DNA of 64,000 nt from JAITVB01 sp031553805. Its GTDB lineage: Bacteria; Bacteroidota; Bacteroidia; Bacteroidales; Rikenellaceae. The translations under genes were made by a program, and so were the position numbers. The stretch is from positions 1 to 64,000 of the forward strand of contig JAVBLC010000018.1 of the NCBI GenBank assembly GCA_031553805.1, in the 5' to 3' direction. Below, one piece after another: positions 33,645 to 42,694 of the stretch (position 1 is the first letter of the stretch; each line of letters opens with the position of its first letter). The notes under the pieces were generated by a model. That model did no database searches. It had not been told where the DNA came from and saw nothing but the letters and a program-made list of their open reading frames with translations.

Positions 33645-33863
33645 TCAACCCCGAATGCGAATAGTGCCTTTTTCCACCTCTCGGTCAAAATCGACATCGG
33701 AAAAATTCCTCCAGAAATCACTGATGTAAAAGCCGATTTTTCGGATCTTTTCTCGGGTTGCTTTTTTCACACGATCGTCTTCACCGAATCGTTGTTTGAG
33801 TAGCCGCTTGATTTCGATGGAGTTGTCCTTCGTAAATTCTTTTTCCCCTATAAAATTTAAGAT
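33645..33863 (-). pseudogene. Start-less gene remnant of 72 codons
   Basis: On the minus strand a frame of 72 sense codons between stops has clear protein character: EIKRLLKQRFGEDDRVKKAT, then REKIRKIGFYISDFWRNF and DVDFDREVEKGTIRIRG. It is charged, helical at first, with an IGFYISDF strand. It contains no ATG, GTG or TTG. It begins where the small membrane protein gene at 33857 ends, overlapping its stop codon in another frame. I do not recognise the family. Either it lost its start and 5' part, or it uses a rare start such as ATA or ACG. The rest of the 416-base gap holds only terminators and the palindrome. Confidence 0.5.
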
Positions 33864-34069
33864 TTAAGGTTTTTGGTCTCGACCAGCATCCGCTCAATCC
33901 GATCGAGGCGGGTGATGATGTTGTCGATCTTCGAGTTGTCGCGGGCCCCGGCGAGCATCTTTTTTGCCTGGCGGGTGGTCATGAATAATTTGATGGCGAT
34001 GATCGTCACAATCAGCAGGATGCCCAGGATGTGGTAATTCTGGAGCAGGTATTTCATAAAGCCGTCCAT
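33857..34069 (-). CDS. Small single-pass membrane protein
   Basis: A 70-residue protein: one membrane helix, HILGILLIVTIIAIKLFM, at about residues 13-30, then a basic stretch (TTRQAKKML) and a charged helix with heptad-like spacing (IDNIITRLDRIERMLVE). That is the layout of a small inner membrane protein with a cytoplasmic coiled coil. I do not recognise a family. An alternative ATG lies at Met5. It is divergent from the pectate lyase gene, 149 bases apart. Confidence 0.6.
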   Translation of the reverse strand: MDGFMKYLLQNYHILGILLIVTIIAIKLFMTTRQAKKMLAGARDNSKIDNIITRLDRIERMLVETKNLKS

Positions 34070-34218
34070 GGTTGTCGTATTTTAAGATCCGGAGAGCAAC
34101 AAATAGCTTACCACAGTTTTCACGACAGGGAACCCGAGTTAGCGTAAATTCTGTGCCTGCTTGCATTTTCCGTTTATTTTGGCTATTATTACGAGCAAAC
34201 TACTAAATCCCTCCCTCC

Positions 34219-35814
34219 ATGAAAATACGCATGAACGCCTGGCCTGTGCTTTGGGCCTGCACATTGATGCTCTCCCTTCCACTGGGGGCAAGCGCACAGA
34301 AAAACACGAAGATCGACGATGACATCCTGCGTGCCGTCAAACAGGCCACTGAGTATATGGTCAACACCGTGAGCTACAACGGCGCTTTCGTGTGGGAATA
34401 CCTCCCCGACTTCTCGCGCCAGTGGGGCGAAATGGAGGCCTACCGCACGATGGGTTGGACACAGGGGCAAGGTACCCCCGCGATGGGCGAATTCTTCCTC
34501 GACCTCTACCACGCCACGGGCGATGAATTCTATTACGCGGCAGCTGAAAAGGCGGCGATGGCCCTCATCTGGGGCCAGTTGCCCTGCGGCGGGTGGAATT
34601 ATATTTTCGATTTCGGGGGCGAAGCCTCGCTCAAGCGGTGGTATGGCACGATCGGCAAGAACGGTTGGCGGCTCGAAGAGTTCCAGCATTATTACGGCAA
34701 TGCAACGTACGACGACGAGGCGTCGATCGCTCCGGCGCGTTTCCTGCTCAGGATGTACGTTGAAAAATATGATTCGAAGTTCAAACCGGCCCTCGACCGG
34801 GCGATCAATTTCGTCCTTGAAAGCCAGTACCCCATCGGCGGCTGGCCCCAGCGCTACCCGCTGATGTATGAATATTCGAAACAGGGGCGCGACGATTATT
34901 CGTCCTACATCACTTTCAACGATCAGGTACATGACAATTGCGTCAACTTCCTGGTTCTCTGCTACCGGGTGCTGGGCGAACAGCGACTGCTCGACCCGAT
35001 CCGCCGCGCGATGCACTGCACGCTGGCTCTTCAGCAGGGGGCTGACCAACCGGGTTGGAGCGACCAGTACACGCTCGACTACAAACCGGCCGGGGCCCGC
35101 TCCTACGAACCGCTTTCGATCCATCCCCGCACGACCGATTGGTGTTGCAACAGCCTGATGGACTATTATGAATGGACGGGCGAAGCGAAATATCTGGCTC
35201 GGATTCCGGAAGCCATCGCCTGGCTCGAACGTGTCGCCGCTCCGATGGACACTGTGCGGGCCTTGGGCTTCACCGGCTTTTCCGGTACCCAGGTGCCTGC
35301 CCCCCGCTATATCGAAGTCGGCACCAACAAACCGCTCACAAGCGTACGCACCGGATCGAACGCCACCAGTGGCCGCTACGTCACCAAGCAAATGTACAGC
35401 AGAGACATGATCCGAATCGACATCGAACGGATCAAACAACGTTACCAACGCCTGATCTCGACCCCGGTCGAAGAGGCAACCCGCCTTTCGCCGTTCCGCA
35501 ACGAGGGAGGACAAGCATATCAAATGCCCAAATACCTGCAAATGCGATCGGGTGGGGCCGATGAGAAAGAGGTGCGCGAGTTGCTTGCCTCGCTCACACC
35601 CCAGGGTTATTGGCTGGTGCCGATCGGCATGACCTCGAACCCCTACATCGGTGACGGTCCCCTCGAGCCGACTCCGGGTGATTTCCGCCGGGGTTCGGTC
35701 GGCGACCGGTATGACACCTCGCCCTTCACGCCTGCAACCCCCATTCAGGCCATCACCACCGCTTCCTATATGACCAACGTCGGCAAGTTGATCGGTTTTT
35801 TGAATAACCATTAG
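34219..35814 (+). CDS. Pectate lyase, polysaccharide lyase family 10
   Basis: A 531-residue secreted enzyme that cleaves polygalacturonate by beta-elimination. The signal peptide ends near ASAQK (residue 27). The body has the alpha/alpha-toroid-like PL10 signature: YGNATYDDEAS near residues 169-179, GGWPQRYPL near 212, and YITFNDQVHDNCVNFL near 230-245. LSIHPRTTDWCCNS lies near 302. The length is larger than the minimal catalytic domain, with a C-terminal 150-residue region rich in Pro and Gly that I cannot assign. It stands alone between a divergent small gene and a convergent Ca2+ ATPase operon. Confidence 0.85.
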   Translation: MKIRMNAWPVLWACTLMLSLPLGASAQKNTKIDDDILRAVKQATEYMVNTVSYNGAFVWEYLPDFSRQWGEMEAYRTMGWTQGQGTPAMGEFFLDLYHATGDEFYYAAAEKAAMALIWGQLPCGGWNYIFDFGGEASLKRWYGTIGKNGWRLEEFQHYYGNATYDDEASIAPARFLLRMYVEKYDSKFKPALDRAINFVLESQYPIGGWPQRYPLMYEYSKQGRDDYSSYITFNDQVHDNCVNFLVLCYRVLGEQRLLDPIRRAMHCTLALQQGADQPGWSDQYTLDYKPAGARSYEPLSIHPRTTDWCCNSLMDYYEWTGEAKYLARIPEAIAWLERVAAPMDTVRALGFTGFSGTQVPAPRYIEVGTNKPLTSVRTGSNATSGRYVTKQMYSRDMIRIDIERIKQRYQRLISTPVEEATRLSPFRNEGGQAYQMPKYLQMRSGGADEKEVRELLASLTPQGYWLVPIGMTSNPYIGDGPLEPTPGDFRRGSVGDRYDTSPFTPATPIQAITTASYMTNVGKLIGFLNNH

Positions 35815-35828
35815 GCAGAGAGGGAATA

Positions 35829-35862
35829 AAAAAAGAGGCTACTGTGTCAGTAGCCTCTTTTT
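35829..35862. terminator. Bidirectional terminator between pectate lyase and Ca2+ ATPase genes
   Basis: AAAAGAGGCTACTG pairs with CAGTAGCCTCTTTT around TGT, flanked by A and T runs on both sides. Confidence 0.85.
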
Positions 35863-35916
35863 CGTTTATGTAACTCTGTTTTGGCCTTAAAGCATAGGCC
35901 CCGCGCAGGAATAACC

Positions 35917-38580
35917 TTAAATCCCCCTGCGTGAGGGCGCCACCAACCGGCAGACCATTTTTATCAATTCGACGATCGGCAGCGGGGCGAGCGACAGCCC
36001 GACGATCCACCACCACTGGGCCGTGGTGAGCGGCGCCAGGCGGAAAATGTCGTGCAGTGCCGGGATCTCGAGTACGGCCAGCATCATCGCGGCCACGATT
36101 ACGACCGCCCCCCAGAGGTAACCGTTGCGGAACATCCCACGGAAAGCTGAATGGTTGGCCGAACGCGCGTTGAACACGTGGGCGATCTGCGAGAAGGCCA
36201 GTACGGCGAAAGTCATCGTCTGGGCCACCTCCATACTCGTCTGTCGCCCGATCAGGAAGGCCGCCAGCGACAGGCCGCCGATCATCGCCCCCTGCAGGAA
36301 GATGCGTATCGAGAACGGTCGGGTCATAATATTTCCCCGGCCGTCGATGGGCTGACGGCGCATCACGTCGGGTGCGGCCGGGTCGACGCTCAGCGCGAGG
36401 GCCGGCAGGCTGTCCGTCACCAGGTTGATCCACAGGATATGGATCGGCAGCAGCGGCGATCCCCAGTTGGCCATCACGGCGACAAACAGCACGAGGATCT
36501 CGCCGATGTTGGTCGAGAGCATGAACTGGATCGCCTTGAGGATATTGTCGTAGATGCGTCGCCCTTCAGCCACGGCGGTGACGATGGTCGAGAAATTGTC
36601 GTCGGTGAGCACGATGTCCGATGCCTCTTTCGATACGTCGGTGCCGGTGATGCCCATCGCCACGCCGATGTCGGCCAGTTTGAGGGCGGGGGCGTCGTTG
36701 ACGCCGTCGCCGGTCATGGCCACGATCTCTCCATTTTTCTGGAATGCTCTGACAATGCGTACTTTGTGTTCCGGCGCTACGCGGGCATAAACGGCCACCG
36801 AGGGGACGCGGGCCTGGAGCTCGTCGTCCGACATCCGTTCGACGTCGGCACCGGTCAACGCTTCCTGCCCCGGTTCCTTGATGCCCAGTTGCTCGGCGAT
36901 GGCGACGGCCGTGATCCGGTGGTCGCCGGTGATCATCACGGGTTGGATGCCCGCCGTGCGGCACGTTTCGACCGCACCTTTGACCTCTTCGCGCGGCGGG
37001 TCGATCATCCCGGCCATCCCCACGAAGACGAGGCCCGTTTCGAGCGTAGCGGGTGTTATTTCTTCCGGCAGCGCATCGATCCGTTTTAGGGCGGCGGCCA
37101 GTACGCGCAGGGCGCCTTGAGCCATCTGCTGATTGGCCGAGCGAAGTTTTTCACGAACTTCGTCTGTGAGCGGCTTGACCTCTTCACCTGAAAAAATGCG
37201 GTCGCATCCCGCGAGAATTTCATCCAGGCCACCCTTGGTACAAACCAGGAGCGAGCTGTCCTGCCGTTTATGGACGGTGGTCATCATCTTGCGCTCCGAG
37301 TCAAACGGGATCTCGGCCAGGCGGGGGGTGCGTGTTTCGAGGGCGTTTTTGACCAGGTTGAATCGTAAACCGGCGTCGATCAGGGCGGTTTCGGTCGGGT
37401 CGCCGGTGGTTTTCCAGGCGCCGGGCGTACCGCTCAGTTTGGCGTCGTTGGCCAGGATGAACACCGAGAGCAGCGTTTCCTGTTGCGGTTCGTCCGATGC
37501 GCCTTCGGTCACGTCGATAAAGTCGCCGTTGGTGTAGAGCTTGACGACCGTCATCCGGTTTTGGGTCAGCGTCCCGGTTTTGTCCGAGCAAATGACGCTC
37601 GTGCTGCCCAGTGTTTCGACCGAGGGCAGGGTGCGGACGATGGCGTGTTTCTTGACCAACCGCTGCACGCCCACCGCCAGCACGATGGTCGACACGGCCG
37701 GCAATCCTTCGGGAATGGCCGCCGCCGCGAGGCTCACCGCCGTCATAAACATATCGAGCACGTTGTGGCGGTAGAGGATGCCCACCAGGAAAATCAGCGC
37801 ACAAATGGCCAGTGCCGCCAGCCCGAGGAATTTGCCGAGGCGGTCGAGTTTCTCCTGCATCGGGGTCTTCGTGTCCGGCACCGCCTGGATCATGGCGGCG
37901 ATCTTGCCCACTTCGGTTTGCATCGCGGTGGCGACAACAATGCCGCGTCCGCGGCCGTAGGTGACGTTGCACGACGAAAAGGCGAGGTTCTCGCGGTCGC
38001 CGAGCGGCGCGTCACCTTCGATAGGTGCAGTATGCTTCTCTTCGGGGAGCGATTCGCCGGTCAGGGCCGATTCCTGTATCTTGAGGTTCACGGCCTCGGT
38101 CAGCCGCAGATCGGCCGGCACCGAGTCGCCGGTGTCGAGTACCACCACGTCGCCGGGTACCAGGTCGGCCGAGTCGATCGTTTCGATCTGTCCGCCGCGC
38201 ACCACTTTACAATGGGGGGCAGATAATTTTTCGAGCGCTTCGAGCGACTGTTCGGCCTTGGCCTCCTGTGCGGTGCCGATCACGGCGTTCAGCAGGACGA
38301 TCACCAGGATGATGATTGCGTCGGTAAACCCTTCGCCGCTCAGTTGGCCCACGACCCCCGAAATGACCGCCGCCGCCAACAGCACCAGGATCATAAAGCT
38401 CTTGAACTGGTCCAGGAATTTCTGAAAGAGGCTCCGTTTCTTTTTCTTTTCGAATGCGTTGCGCCCGTATTCGGCCACGCGGCGCAAAGCTTCGTCCGGC
38501 GTAAGGCCCTCGGCGGTCGAGGTGTTGAATTGACGCTCTACCTCTTCGATCGAGAGGTTCCAAAGATTTTTCTGACTCAT
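35917..38580 (-). CDS. Calcium-translocating P-type ATPase (P2 type)
   Basis: An 887-residue P-type ATPase of the Ca2+ class. Motifs in order: TGES near residue 176, the Ca-site helix IPEGLPAVS near 290, the phosphorylated Asp in DKTGTLT near 333, KGGLDEI near 450, and MTGDGVNDAP near 620. Then come NIGEILVLF near 695 and the paired site NLVTDSLPA near 720. The Glu, Asn and Asp residues match SERCA Ca2+ ligands, so export of Ca2+ from the cytoplasm is likely. It lies 24 bases after fcl, the last gene of a gmd-fcl-ATPase run. Confidence 0.93.
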   Translation of the reverse strand: MSQKNLWNLSIEEVERQFNTSTAEGLTPDEALRRVAEYGRNAFEKKKKRSLFQKFLDQFKSFMILVLLAAAVISGVVGQLSGEGFTDAIIILVIVLLNAVIGTAQEAKAEQSLEALEKLSAPHCKVVRGGQIETIDSADLVPGDVVVLDTGDSVPADLRLTEAVNLKIQESALTGESLPEEKHTAPIEGDAPLGDRENLAFSSCNVTYGRGRGIVVATAMQTEVGKIAAMIQAVPDTKTPMQEKLDRLGKFLGLAALAICALIFLVGILYRHNVLDMFMTAVSLAAAAIPEGLPAVSTIVLAVGVQRLVKKHAIVRTLPSVETLGSTSVICSDKTGTLTQNRMTVVKLYTNGDFIDVTEGASDEPQQETLLSVFILANDAKLSGTPGAWKTTGDPTETALIDAGLRFNLVKNALETRTPRLAEIPFDSERKMMTTVHKRQDSSLLVCTKGGLDEILAGCDRIFSGEEVKPLTDEVREKLRSANQQMAQGALRVLAAALKRIDALPEEITPATLETGLVFVGMAGMIDPPREEVKGAVETCRTAGIQPVMITGDHRITAVAIAEQLGIKEPGQEALTGADVERMSDDELQARVPSVAVYARVAPEHKVRIVRAFQKNGEIVAMTGDGVNDAPALKLADIGVAMGITGTDVSKEASDIVLTDDNFSTIVTAVAEGRRIYDNILKAIQFMLSTNIGEILVLFVAVMANWGSPLLPIHILWINLVTDSLPALALSVDPAAPDVMRRQPIDGRGNIMTRPFSIRIFLQGAMIGGLSLAAFLIGRQTSMEVAQTMTFAVLAFSQIAHVFNARSANHSAFRGMFRNGYLWGAVVIVAAMMLAVLEIPALHDIFRLAPLTTAQWWWIVGLSLAPLPIVELIKMVCRLVAPSRRGI

Positions 38581-38604
38581 AAGCGGGGATGCTTTTAAAA
38601 GTGA

Positions 38605-39690
38605 TTAATTTTCTAAATACCAATGATAAAGGCGGTCGACGCCTTCGGATAGTTCTATCTGATGGTGCCACCCGAGGCCGTGCAGGCGCGAGGGATCGGT
38701 CAGTTTGCGCATCGTTCCGTCGGGTTTTTCGGCATTGAAAACGATTTTTCCAGGAAAACCGGTGGCGGAGGCGATCGTTTCGGCCAACTGGCGGATCGAT
38801 ACTTCGCGGCCTGTGCCGATGTTGAGGTGGGCGTTGCGGAGTTCGGTTTTGCCGTGCACCAGATCGTTCCAGTCTACATTTTGCATCACGTAGACACAGG
38901 CGTCGGCCATCTCTTCGCTCCACAGGAACTCGCGCAGGGGTTTTCCGGAACCCCACACTTCGACCTCGACCTGGCCGGAGCAGTCGTTTGTTCGCACACC
39001 GTATTTTTCGAGTTTGGCGAGGACGGCGTAAATGTCTTTCCCATCCACCCCCTCGACCGGACGCTTTTTGAAATCGGCTTGAATGGCTTTCCAATCTTGT
39101 TTGGCGATACAGCTACCCAAATATAGCTTCCTCAATAGGGCGGGCAGTACGTGGCTTTTTTCAAGGTCAAAATTATCCCCCGGACCATAGAGGTTGGTCG
39201 GCATCAAAGCGACGAAGTTTGTTCCGTACTGCACATTAAAACTTTCGCAGAGCTTGATGCCGGCGATCTTGGCCACGGCATAAGGCTCGTTGGTGTACTC
39301 GAGGGGCGAAGTCAGCAGCGCCTCCTCGGCCATCGGCTGTGGGGCGTCGCGGGGGTAGATGCAGGTGCTGCCCAGGAATAGCAGCTTTTTTGTGTTGTGT
39401 TCCCACGCGCTGCGGATCACGTTGGCTTCGATCATCAGGTTGTCGTAGATGAAATCGGCGCGGTAGGTGTTGTTGGCCATGATGCCCCCGACTTTGGCCG
39501 CGGCCAGGAAAACGTAATCGGGTTTCTCGGCGGCGAAAAAGGCGGCTACAGCCCGTTGGTCAGTCAGGTCAAGCTCCGCGTGCGTGCGGACGAGAATGTT
39601 CGAAAAACCTTGCGTCTTGAGGGTTTTGACGATAGCCGAACCCACCAGTCCCCGGTGGCCGGCGACGTATATTTTTTCGTGTTTTTCCAT
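38605..39690 (-). CDS. fcl: GDP-L-fucose synthase
   Basis: A 361-residue short-chain dehydrogenase-type epimerase/reductase, the second step from GDP-mannose to GDP-L-fucose. The NADP site is VAGHRGLVGSA near residues 9-19. The catalytic Ser sits in LGSTCIYP and the Tyr-Lys pair in NEPYAVAKIAGI. It is longer than the usual 310-320 residues because of an insertion near DWKAIQADFKKRPVEGVDG (about residues 200-240), which is seen in other Bacteroidetes. It starts 3 bases after gmd. Confidence 0.94.
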   Translation of the reverse strand: MEKHEKIYVAGHRGLVGSAIVKTLKTQGFSNILVRTHAELDLTDQRAVAAFFAAEKPDYVFLAAAKVGGIMANNTYRADFIYDNLMIEANVIRSAWEHNTKKLLFLGSTCIYPRDAPQPMAEEALLTSPLEYTNEPYAVAKIAGIKLCESFNVQYGTNFVALMPTNLYGPGDNFDLEKSHVLPALLRKLYLGSCIAKQDWKAIQADFKKRPVEGVDGKDIYAVLAKLEKYGVRTNDCSGQVEVEVWGSGKPLREFLWSEEMADACVYVMQNVDWNDLVHGKTELRNAHLNIGTGREVSIRQLAETIASATGFPGKIVFNAEKPDGTMRKLTDPSRLHGLGWHHQIELSEGVDRLYHWYLEN

Positions 39691-39693
39691 AGG

Positions 39694-40860
39694 TTATTCG
39701 GCGATGTAGTCCAACGTCTGGAAACCGGCGCGGCGCAGGTGGCAATCCTTTTGGAACAGCTTGACGTCGGCCGCCATCATTTCGGTGACCAATTGGTCGA
39801 GGTCGTATTCAGGCGCCCAGCCCAATTGCTTGCGGGCCTTCGTCGAGTCGCCGATCAGCAGCTCGACTTCCGTCGGGCGGAAGTATTGCGGGTCGACCGC
39901 CACCAGGCGGTTTTCGACGTTCGCGATCCGCTTGCGCATCGGGGCGAGGTATTCTTCACCAACTTCGCGGACAAAGATATGCTCGTCGACCTCGGCCAAG
40001 GTGCCGATCTCGTCACGGCCGGTGCCGCTGAACTCAATTTTCAGCCCGATTTTCGAAAAGGCCGCTTCGACAAAACGGCGGATGGTGGTCGTCACCCCGG
40101 TGGCGATCACATAGTCGTCGGGGGTGTCCTGCTGGAGCATCAGCCACATCGCGCGGACGTAGTCGCGGGCGTGGCCCCAGTCGCGTTGGGCCGAGAGGTT
40201 TCCCAGATAGAGGTCGTTTTGCAATCCGAGGGCAATGCGTGCGGCCGCCCGGGTGATCTTGCGGGTAACGAAAGTTTCGCCCCGCAACGGCGATTCATGA
40301 TTGAACAGGATGCCGTTGCTCGCGTGCATCCCGTAGGCCTCGCGGTAGTTGACCATGATCCAGAAACCGTAGAGCTTGGCCACGGCGTAGGGGCTGCGCG
40401 GGTAGAACGGCGTGCGCTCGGTTTGCGGCACTTCCTGCACCAGGCCGTAAAGCTCGGAGGTCGACGCCTGGTAGATACGTGTCTTCTCGGTCAGTCCCAG
40501 CAGGCGCACCGCTTCGAGGATACGCAGCGTACCGATGCCGTCGGCGTTGGCCGTGTACTCGGGCGTGTCGAAACTCACCTTGACGTGGCTCATTGCCGCC
40601 AGGTTGTATATTTCGTCGGGCTGCACCTCCTGGATGATCCGGGTGAGGTTCATGCTGTCGGTCAGGTCGCCGTAGTGGAGGATAAACCGGCGGTCTTCGA
40701 CGTGCGGCCCCTGGTAGATGTGGTCGATTCGGTCGGTGTTGAAGAGCGAGCTGCGCCGCTTGACGCCGTGCACCTCATAGCCTTTCTTCAATAAAAACTC
40801 GGCCAGGTAGGCTCCGTCCTGTCCCGTTACTCCGGTGATCAACGCTACTTTTCGTGACAT
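39694..40860 (-). CDS. gmd: GDP-mannose 4,6-dehydratase
   Basis: A 388-residue dehydratase that begins the route to GDP-fucose. It has the Rossmann motif TGVTGQDGAYLAE near residues 8-20, GVKRRSS near 33, the catalytic YxxxK in YPRSPYAVAKLYGFW near 155, and NHESPLRGETFVTRKITRA near 190-208. The pair gmd-fcl supplies fucose for surface glycans or O-glycosylation, which is known in Bacteroidales. A minus-strand -7 box lies 40 bases upstream. Confidence 0.96.
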   Translation of the reverse strand: MSRKVALITGVTGQDGAYLAEFLLKKGYEVHGVKRRSSLFNTDRIDHIYQGPHVEDRRFILHYGDLTDSMNLTRIIQEVQPDEIYNLAAMSHVKVSFDTPEYTANADGIGTLRILEAVRLLGLTEKTRIYQASTSELYGLVQEVPQTERTPFYPRSPYAVAKLYGFWIMVNYREAYGMHASNGILFNHESPLRGETFVTRKITRAAARIALGLQNDLYLGNLSAQRDWGHARDYVRAMWLMLQQDTPDDYVIATGVTTTIRRFVEAAFSKIGLKIEFSGTGRDEIGTLAEVDEHIFVREVGEEYLAPMRKRIANVENRLVAVDPQYFRPTEVELLIGDSTKARKQLGWAPEYDLDQLVTEMMAADVKLFQKDCHLRRAGFQTLDYIAE

Positions 40861-40899
40861 ATCGTTCGGTTATGGTGTACGTTCTTGCATTATTCAGAC

Positions 40900-40907
40900 C
40901 AAAGGTA
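40900..40907 (-). promoter_or_regulatory. -7 box of the gmd operon
   Basis: CAAAGGTA is TACCTTTG on the minus strand, 40 bases before the gmd ATG. Confidence 0.6.
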
Positions 40908-40983
40908 ATGTTTCTTTGCCAACCGGCGATGGATATCCGGAACTTTTTGTATATTTACAGAAGTTATTAAATTCTCTTAATTT

Positions 40984-41421
40984 ATGGAACTGTGGCAGAT
41001 TTGGGCCGTTGTGGCCGTGGTGTTGTTTATCATTGAGCTGTTTACACCGGCGTTCTTCGTAGCTTGTTTCGGGATCGGGGCGGCGTTGGCAGCTATCGCT
41101 GCCGCCGTTGGGATGAACGTCAGCTGGCAACTCGTCTTCTTTGCCGCCGGGGCGCTGGTGAGCTTCGTACTTGTGCGTCCGTTCGTACTCAAGTATATCA
41201 AGGATCACGGCAAAGCCGTGAAAACCAACGCCGACGCCCTGATCGGGCGCGTGGGCCGGGTCAGCCAAGCGATCGACAACGCCGCCGGCACCGGCCGTGT
41301 GATGATCGACGGCGACGACTGGCGTGCCATCTCATCGGACGACACCGTGGCCATTCCCGTCGGCCAACCGGTCGAGGTCACCCACCGTGACAGTATCGTA
41401 TTAACTGTAAAACCGCAATAA
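40984..41421 (+). CDS. NfeD-like membrane protein
   Basis: A 145-residue protein. Two or three membrane helices (WAVVAVVLFIIELFTPAFF near 6-25, VGMNVSWQLVFFAAGALVSF near 42-62) are followed by a C-terminal OB-fold domain with the NfeD pattern ALIGRVGRVSQAI and GRVMIDGDDWRAIS. NfeD proteins pair with SPFH/stomatin proteins in membrane microdomains, and the SPFH gene follows here by 4 bases. This is the short class without a ClpP-type protease domain. Confidence 0.9.
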   Translation: MELWQIWAVVAVVLFIIELFTPAFFVACFGIGAALAAIAAAVGMNVSWQLVFFAAGALVSFVLVRPFVLKYIKDHGKAVKTNADALIGRVGRVSQAIDNAAGTGRVMIDGDDWRAISSDDTVAIPVGQPVEVTHRDSIVLTVKPQ

Positions 41422-41425
41422 ACAC

Positions 41426-42409
41426 ATGGGAACAACAATTATTTTCGCCCTGATCGCGCTCTTCGTGATCATCTTCGTCGGCTCGGGGATCAAAATCGTC
41501 CAGCAATCGGAAACGATGGTGGTCGAACGCCTTGGGAAGTATAACCGCACCCTCACCTCGGGCATCAACATCATCTGGCCCATCATCGACAAGCCCCGCC
41601 CAATCATGTGGCGCTACACCCGTGAAGATTACGAGGGGCGCACGATCGTCATCAAGCGGATGGTCGGGCGCATCGACCTGCGCGAATCGGTCTACGATTT
41701 TCCGAAACAGAACGTGATCACCCGCGACAACGTGGTGACCGAGATCAACGCGATCCTCTATTTCCAGATCGTCGAACCGATGAAAGCGGTTTATGAGATC
41801 TCGAACCTGCCGGATGCGATTGAAAAACTGACACAGACCACGCTGCGTAACGTGATCGGCGAGATGGACCTCGACGAAACGCTCACCTCGCGCGACACGA
41901 TCAACTCGAAACTACGCGCCGTGCTGGACGAAGCCTCGAACAAGTGGGGCGTCAAGGTCAACCGCGTCGAACTGCAGGACATCAACCCGCCGCGCGACAT
42001 CCGCGATGCGATGGAAAAACAGATGCGTGCCGAGCGTGACAAACGTGCCACGATCCTCGAAGCCGAGGGGACCAAGGCGTCGCAGGTGCTTGAATCGGAA
42101 GGCCGCAAGATGGCCGAGATCAACCACGCCGACGGGGAAAAACAGGCGCGTATCCTGCGTGCCGAGGGCGAGGCCAAGGCGCAGATCGTCAAGGCCGAAG
42201 CCGAAGCCAAGGCCATCCGCCAGGTGATGGAAGCGGTGACCGGTACGGGATCGAACCCCGCCAATTACCTGCTGGCTGTCAAGTATATCGAAACGCTTAA
42301 GGAGATGGTTAGCGGCAAGGATAACAAAACGATTTATATGCCTTTCGAGGCGACCGGGGTTCTCGGTTCGATTGGGGGCATCAAGGAACTCTTCAATGTC
42401 GGCAAATAA
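41426..42409 (+). CDS. SPFH/band 7 membrane protein (QmcA-like)
   Basis: A 327-residue stomatin-like protein. One N-terminal membrane helix (residues 3-20) is followed by the SPFH domain with VVERLGKYNRTLTSGINIIW near 32-51, NVITRDNVVTEINAILYFQI near 92-111, and a long helical coiled coil rich in Ala, Glu and Lys (190-265). The C-terminal part reads KYIETLKEMV. Members assemble into large rings at the inner membrane and affect protease activity and membrane organisation. It is coupled to the NfeD-like gene. Confidence 0.93.
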   Translation: MGTTIIFALIALFVIIFVGSGIKIVQQSETMVVERLGKYNRTLTSGINIIWPIIDKPRPIMWRYTREDYEGRTIVIKRMVGRIDLRESVYDFPKQNVITRDNVVTEINAILYFQIVEPMKAVYEISNLPDAIEKLTQTTLRNVIGEMDLDETLTSRDTINSKLRAVLDEASNKWGVKVNRVELQDINPPRDIRDAMEKQMRAERDKRATILEAEGTKASQVLESEGRKMAEINHADGEKQARILRAEGEAKAQIVKAEAEAKAIRQVMEAVTGTGSNPANYLLAVKYIETLKEMVSGKDNKTIYMPFEATGVLGSIGGIKELFNVGK

Positions 42410-42431
42410 TTAGCCTTGTGCCAGAATAAGC

Positions 42432-42468
42432 AGCGGCCGTGCAAATCCTGCACGGCCGCTCTTTGTTT
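42432..42468 (+). terminator. Terminator of the NfeD-SPFH operon
   Basis: AGCGGCCGTGCA pairs perfectly with TGCACGGCCGCT around AATCC, followed by CTTTGTTT. Confidence 0.8.
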
Positions 42469-42477
42469 AAAGTAGAG

Positions 42478-42690
42478 TCCCCCAGGGAAACAAAGTTTCC
42501 CCTAAAAATTTTTAACTGCGTTGAGCTCGTCTGCCTTCGGCAACCTCGGTTGCGTCGCTTTTTATAAAAGCGGCACTTCCCTCGCGAAGCCGTTCCCTCC
42601 TGCGCGGGGGGGCAGTTTTTCCAGAGATTTTTATGCCCGATCCGGCCCGGAAGAGGGAACCTTCTAATGCATAAAAATCTCTTGTGCAGT
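42478..42690 (+). repeat. Dispersed three-stem repeat, copy R7 (long form)
   Basis: Stem 1 is GGGAAAC (42485-42491) with GTTTCCC (42495-42501). A 40-base block (AACTGCGTTGAGCTCGTCTG, then CCTTCGGCAACCTCGG) separates it from stem 2, near 42554-42574. Stem 3 is AGAGATTTTTATGC (42623-42636) with GCATAAAAATCTCT (42669-42682). Only this copy and the inverted copy at 46.1 kb have the block. Confidence 0.85.
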
Positions 42691-42694
42691 GGAC

